Shown here: piece by piece, positions 59,299 through 64,000 of the stretch
Numbering within the stretch: position 1 is the stretch's first letter
Layout: each line of letters opens with the position of its first letter
Source of the DNA: Sisyra terminalis
Lineage: Eukaryota; Arthropoda; Insecta; Neuroptera; Sisyridae
Direction: 5' to 3'
Assembly: GCA_958496175.1 (NCBI GenBank)
Contig: OY292275.1
Location: 26,947,001 to 27,011,000, forward strand
Length of the DNA: 64,000 bases
Notes under the pieces: model-generated
Seen by the model: only the letters and a program-made list of their open reading frames with translations
Databases searched by the model: none
Told to the model about the DNA's origin: nothing
Position numbers and translations under genes: made by a program

Positions 59299-60975
59299 CA
59301 CTTATTGTGAAAATTATTATGTAATGGCATAATACTGTGATATTCAAATATGTAAAAAAATGAAAATTTTATATATCCAATGGATAAAATCAAAGTGAAT
59401 TAAATGTATAAAAAGAAAAGTAAAATTTTATTGCTTTACGTTATTCTAAAATTTTCATAAAATTATATATAACAAGATACAGAGCATCTATTAATATTTT
59501 GAGTTAGATAAAATGTTTTAAAATTTCATATATAGATATTATTTAAAGTATAAAAAAGAATGAACCAAGTTAGAGAAAATAGGAATGTGATTTCTGATTC
59601 CAGATATTGTGAGCTTTTTTTATACAATCGATCAAAGGAAAAAAAAATGTTATGAGAGACTTTTATGAACGAAGGAATGGACGATGAAAGAATTTATTCC
59701 GAATCCTAGAATTTTTTACTTATGTCTAGAAATTTTTGCTATTATGATTTTATCTCTATTTATAAAGAGGAATTTTATTAGAAATCCTTGTGTTTTTTGA
59801 ATGAAGAAATTGTGTATTTGTTCTATTTTCGATGGAAAGTAAAAAAAGACAAAATTGAAATAAAATTTTACTTAACGAATTATTGCAAAGTTTTTATCCA
59901 CCAAAAACAAAAATTTAAAAAAAAGAAGATCAAGTTTGATACAAACGATGTTAGTAGTTACTGACTTCATCGATAAAAAAAATTAAATCTGTGTGAACCT
60001 CAAATTACGTAGGAACGTATTATTCAAAGCCTCATAACAGGAATGTAAAACAATGTTTATTAATTGAAAAGTTTCATTAAATATTTTCATATTGACCTTA
60101 TAACTTAGCTGTTTCAAAGTCTTGACAATTACTTTGATATAAACATTAAGAAAATAATTATTCAATTATTTATATTATTTCAGCTAATAAAAATTATTCA
60201 ATTTCAAGTACAAATGAAACAAAAAATTATTTATTGTTTTAAAATTATAAGTGCAAAGAAAAAAACGCTAAATAACTTTAGCTTACGAAACCAATAACGT
60301 TACCCATCTTACTTATAGGGTGTTTGGCAGTATATTTAAAATTGTATAAGAGGTAAACCTTTATAACTTAAAATGAATTTTGCCGAAAAAAAAAAAACAA
60401 GAAACAAAAAATTTTATTTCTGTGGTTTCTTATTTACTATGCAGAAAATAGAATATTTTTTATCATTAAATTAATTAAATCAAATTGTTTTAAACAAAAA
60501 GCTTTGCCGTACAACATATGTTAAAGTTGTATTTAAACTACACAGAAACTAATAATAGAAGAAAATTTTCTTATGAAATTCGTTTGATTTTCAAATTTAC
60601 TCGTAGGTATTATTTTTTTTACTAATAATTCGAAAATACAAATCAAAATCAAATAAGCAAAAAATAAAAATCGATTATAAGGTGAGGAAATTACTCTTTT
60701 GTATGCAATGGCACACAAGGATGAAACTCTTTCAAAATCTATATACAATTTATAAACTACAATGCTTCTAAGCCTAATACTCAAGAGAACTTTAGCGTGC
60801 TATTTATTGGCACATGGGAGAAATAAATAGATAGAGAAGTTAAACTACATTTTATTTTGAAATTTTCTTCAACACAAGATAACATTCTCTTCTTTACGTG
60901 TAAAGTATGTCTTCTTTAAAAACTTGTTACTTTAACAATTTAAAAAACCTCATTCAAAAATAACTACCGAATTAA
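59299..60975. other. AT-rich spacer
   Basis: Minus frames at 59983-60165 and 60533-60784 have no recognisable domain. Nothing else is seen before the Helitron. Confidence 0.5.
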
Positions 60976-63529
60976 TCATATATATAAAAATCTCGTGTCA
61001 CGGTGTTTCTATGTATATTCGGTAAGCATGAGAATCGGATGTAAAGTATATTTCATACTTCTAGAAGATTAAGATGTCCCTCGGCATCTTCTGCAAATTT
61101 TACGCTTACTTGCTTTTTACACCTACTATTATTTGTAATCATCGATTCCTGTGATTTATTTTGAAAAACGCTAAGCAACGTATGAATTTGACATTCTTAT
61201 TTTTTTAATTTGCTTTAAAATAATTATTAATTTATATTTTGGAAGAGTGTTGTAAGTCCGAGTCATTTTGGCATTTCATTTTGCATTTGTTATGTATCAC
61301 AACGCAGTGCGTGGAAACTTGTGTACGATTTAATTTAATTTATCAAAAAATAGTTTATTTGTGTTTATTAAAGAACAGGCGATATATATTTGGCTCAGTG
61401 AAGAACATAAGTTTTTAAAATTGATGCCTCAAACATTTTACAAGGTACTACACTGAAAATTGTAGTGCTTTCAAGTCGCACGGCCTGTCGTTCGGAATCA
61501 TTGGGATGTGTGAACCCCAACGTTTTCACTTTCATATTTTTATTTCAATATTGTTACTTTGATAACATTGTTCATTAATTTTTTCACCGCAAGCTGGGTG
61601 CTATTACAAAGACGTGGTTAGTCTATATGTTCCACAACACATTAATGATTACAGATCCAACTTTTAATTATGGATTATGAGGTGGTAATCCGAAGGCTTC
61701 CAGCGAATTTAAAATTTCTATTTATAATCTGTTCTATTGTCAACATAATCTTGATTAAGAATGGAATCAACCGAGTTGCATGGCATCAATTTACCAGTTA
61801 TCTTATTTTGAATCTGAATACTCATTTCGTTGTACCTAATTAACGCTTTTTGGAGCCAATATAAAATGTTTGTTTAACCAAATATAATTTTTGTAATTTT
61901 GAGCAAAGTTTGGGAACACCATCTCGATGAGTTCGGTATTTAAGTTAGTAAAGTGACAAAAATTGGTAGGAAAAGTAATGTATCCAGATGATGTTTCAGC
62001 AGAAATTCTGCCCTTATCAATATCGAGAAATTGTTTGGAAAACACTTTTTCAAATTAGTCGTTCTACATTTTGAATTACAGAAGTGGACGACTTCAGACA
62101 TTAAGGACATTTAGACAGAAGTCTAAAAAATATATGCTTGCCATTAAATTATCAAATTTATGGAACCATTTGAAGAAACTTCACCTGGGAGAAAACATAA
62201 GAATTACATCGCTGTCCATTGCTGCAAAATCCATCTGCAGAAAATTTATTCTAGAAATGAATGAATATCGATAATAGCCGTGTTATTGGTTTGAATTTTT
62301 ATTCCAATTAAACTGATTAAAACGTTATTCTGTTGTTTTATAAAAAAGCTAGGAACTAGGTAATATTTTTGAATGAGACAAAATTCGACAGAAATGAAGT
62401 CAATACGCTTATTCGTTGACAAGAACACTGCCATTATCGAGATTCAAAAATTGTTTGGAAAATTTTTCAGTAGATGGATCATTCCGCAACGCAATTCTTG
62501 TTGCCAGATGAAATTTTTTCAGGTTGTGTCACAGATTTTAAGATTTTATACAGGTGTTTATTTTATTAACAGAATCTGAACTTGGAATGGTTGGCAATGT
62601 TTAGGAGAAATCGCCACTCAGTAAAATCATTGCACCTTCAAAACATAGTGAGTCATTGCGTCGAACTTCCGAATGGCTTCAATTTCAATGGTTATATGCG
62701 TTTCTTAAATAAAAATTACTGACAATATTAAATTGACATATAAGTGTGGGTGACGTGAACTACCAATTGCGTAAAATGCCAAGCCTAATTTATATAAAAA
62801 CTCATTTTATTCATTTTTTTCCATGAATTGTTAAGATATGTTAATAGTTATTCTGCTATTCGGAGCGAAGACGAATCTAACAAATCATACATCATCAAAA
62901 TCAGTGGAGACATTTTTTTAGCTTTAATTGGTCTAACTACCCCTACTTTGTTTTATATATTGAAGATATTTGATTTGATAAACTACGTATGTCAATATAA
63001 TGGCAAGATGATTCAATGGAGAGAATCAATCCGAGGGTAACGCATGAACCCAAATATATAGTTTCAATAAAGCAAATCGTCGGCCTAAATTCTCAATCTG
63101 CTAAGTCCACTTTTAAACATTTTTGCTTTTTTTGTTCCAATAGGAAGGAATAAAAAATTCTATCAAATGACAAACTGATAAATCTCTTTAAATTTAGAAA
63201 TCTATCAATATATAACATAAATCGGAAACCTGCTTTATGTAACAGCTTACATAGCTTATATTCACTTTTTTTCCTTTTCCTGAAAACACTGTTGAAAAGA
63301 ATTTAACAGCTTAACACTTTAGGCCGACGAAATGACTTGCAATTGAAATAATTGATTTTTTTTTATTTATTTTTTTATTTTTTATATATTTATTATTCTA
63401 ATGAAGTATCTAACTTAATTTTATTCATTCTATTTTTAAAAATTTAAACTAAATTTAGCTAAAATATTCATTCATAAAACACTTCGTTCATTGCATGTTA
63501 CGCAGTATGAAGTTTTCTGGGTCAGCTAG
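60976..63529 (+). mobile_element. 2.55-kb non-autonomous Helitron with both termini
   Basis: The 5' end A|TCATATATATAAAAATCTC followed by GTGTCACGGTGTTTCTATGTA is a signature start of a widespread insect Helitron group. The 3' end ACGCAGTATGAAGTTTTCTG followed by GGTCAGCTAG|T has the group's usual GGGTCAGCTAG terminus, with CTAG at 63526-63529. Both ends have the same orientation and lie between A and T, as required. ACTTC...GAAGT near 63481-63513 could form the subterminal hairpin. The interior has no Rep/helicase; its short frames (62071-62274, 62373-62579, 62828-63040, minus 61836-62045) are not recognised. An internal duplication lies at 62008 and 62428. The length is large for a passive Helitron, so captured host DNA is possible. 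Confidence 0.7.
62008..62469. repeat. Internal 45-bp direct repeat plus inverted partial copy
   Basis: CTGCCCTTATCAATATCGAG into AAATTGTTTGGAAAA (62008-62051) recurs as CTGCCATTATCGAGATTC into AAAATTGTTTGGAAAA (62428-62469), about 420 bases apart. The second copy also has an inverted partner: AATATCGATAATAGCCGTGTT (62264-62284) pairs with 62424-62444 at about 18 of 21 positions. It may be an ancient tandem duplication carried by the Helitron. Confidence 0.6.
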
Positions 63530-64000
63530 TAAATTAGTAGTTTTCCAAGCTCAATGATGTGGATATTCATTATTTTCTTTAAAATTCAGTGCTTCAGAAA
63601 CTTTTAGTACTGCTAACCAAATATTCAATTACAATTTACATCGTTCCTCCATTCTGACAAAGTTACAATTTATTTATTTTTCCCCAAAGTTATTTTAGGT
63701 CATTTACACTAATAAAGTTACTATCGACAATTAATAACACACATTCACTTTAGTTGATTGCTTCCATAGACAATAAATTACACATTTCATCACATCACAT
63801 TAACACTCAATTTGTAGGTCTTTGAAAAGTATAATCTTCTAGAGAACCCTGATGGTTCATCAGCAACTTTTGAGATAGAGCCTACAAGTACCATTCCAGA
63901 GGAGTGATAGTAAATTTGGAGTCATTTTATTCATGTCATCCAAGCTCACCTTAAGCTCATTATTTATTTAATCGTTGTTTGCTTCTCTGTTTTTTTTTTA
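63530..64000. other. AT-rich flank
   Basis: The only item noted is a small perfect hairpin CTGATG-GTT-CATCAG at about 63849-63863. No gene is seen. Confidence 0.5.

Noticed and set aside
1..64000. CRISPR array, bacterial operon or prophage
   Set aside because: No regularly spaced repeats, ribosome-binding sites or compact gene runs; all signals are eukaryotic.

Overview
The window is strongly AT-rich eukaryotic nuclear DNA. I found no intact protein-coding gene: the longest open frames are about 120 codons, and most are frame shadows or low-complexity A/T translations. What can be supported is a dense, layered set of decayed transposable elements. The mix of non-LTR retrotransposons of the I and jockey types, short Ty3/gypsy-like LTRs with TATA plus TCAGT-type initiators, Helitrons beginning with TATAAAAATCTCGTGTCACGG and ending in GGGTCAGCTAG, and several hAT-type MITEs points to an arthropod, most likely an insect. 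Order and species cannot be read from the sequence.

Layout. 0-12 kb: short hAT-type MITEs (1723-1975, 6201-6466, 9366-9706) with 8-bp target duplications of varying quality, a 5'-truncated LINE tail with an 11-bp duplication (5321-5416), a tRNA-like SINE head (7442-7500), and a composite element (8177-9775) that appears to hold two younger insertions. 12-26 kb: an old minus-strand Helitron (about 12441-13998) with a tRNA-like segment inside, a 16.2 kb orphan ORF, a dead I-type LINE with RT and RNase H (18085-19992), a minus Helitron end (20968), a plus-strand LTR with a readable heat-shock-like promoter (23250-23645), and a complete-looking minus Helitron (24864-26001). 26-38 kb: hAT-type MITEs, a minus jockey-like LINE C-terminus (29874-30763), an inverted-repeat MITE (33211-33605), two further tRNA-like SINE heads, and a frameshifted plus-strand LINE of a different clade (37102-38104). 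38-52 kb: two minus-strand LTRs (40390-40737, 42714-43136), two base-composition islands (45.5-45.9 and 48.7-48.9 kb), and a hairpin cluster (51.8-52.3 kb). 52-58.9 kb is almost featureless. 58.9-63.5 kb holds a hAT-type MITE and a 2.55-kb non-autonomous Helitron with an internal duplication.

Nothing suggests the genes work together as a system. The region is best read as intergenic or intronic DNA shaped by successive insertions. The signals most worth following are the HSE-bearing LTR promoters, the small hammerhead-like CTGANGA...GAAAC motifs (two of them inverted around a Helitron), the nested insertion stack at 8.2-9.8 kb, and the repeated tRNA-like heads. All family names come from remembered signatures, not database searches.
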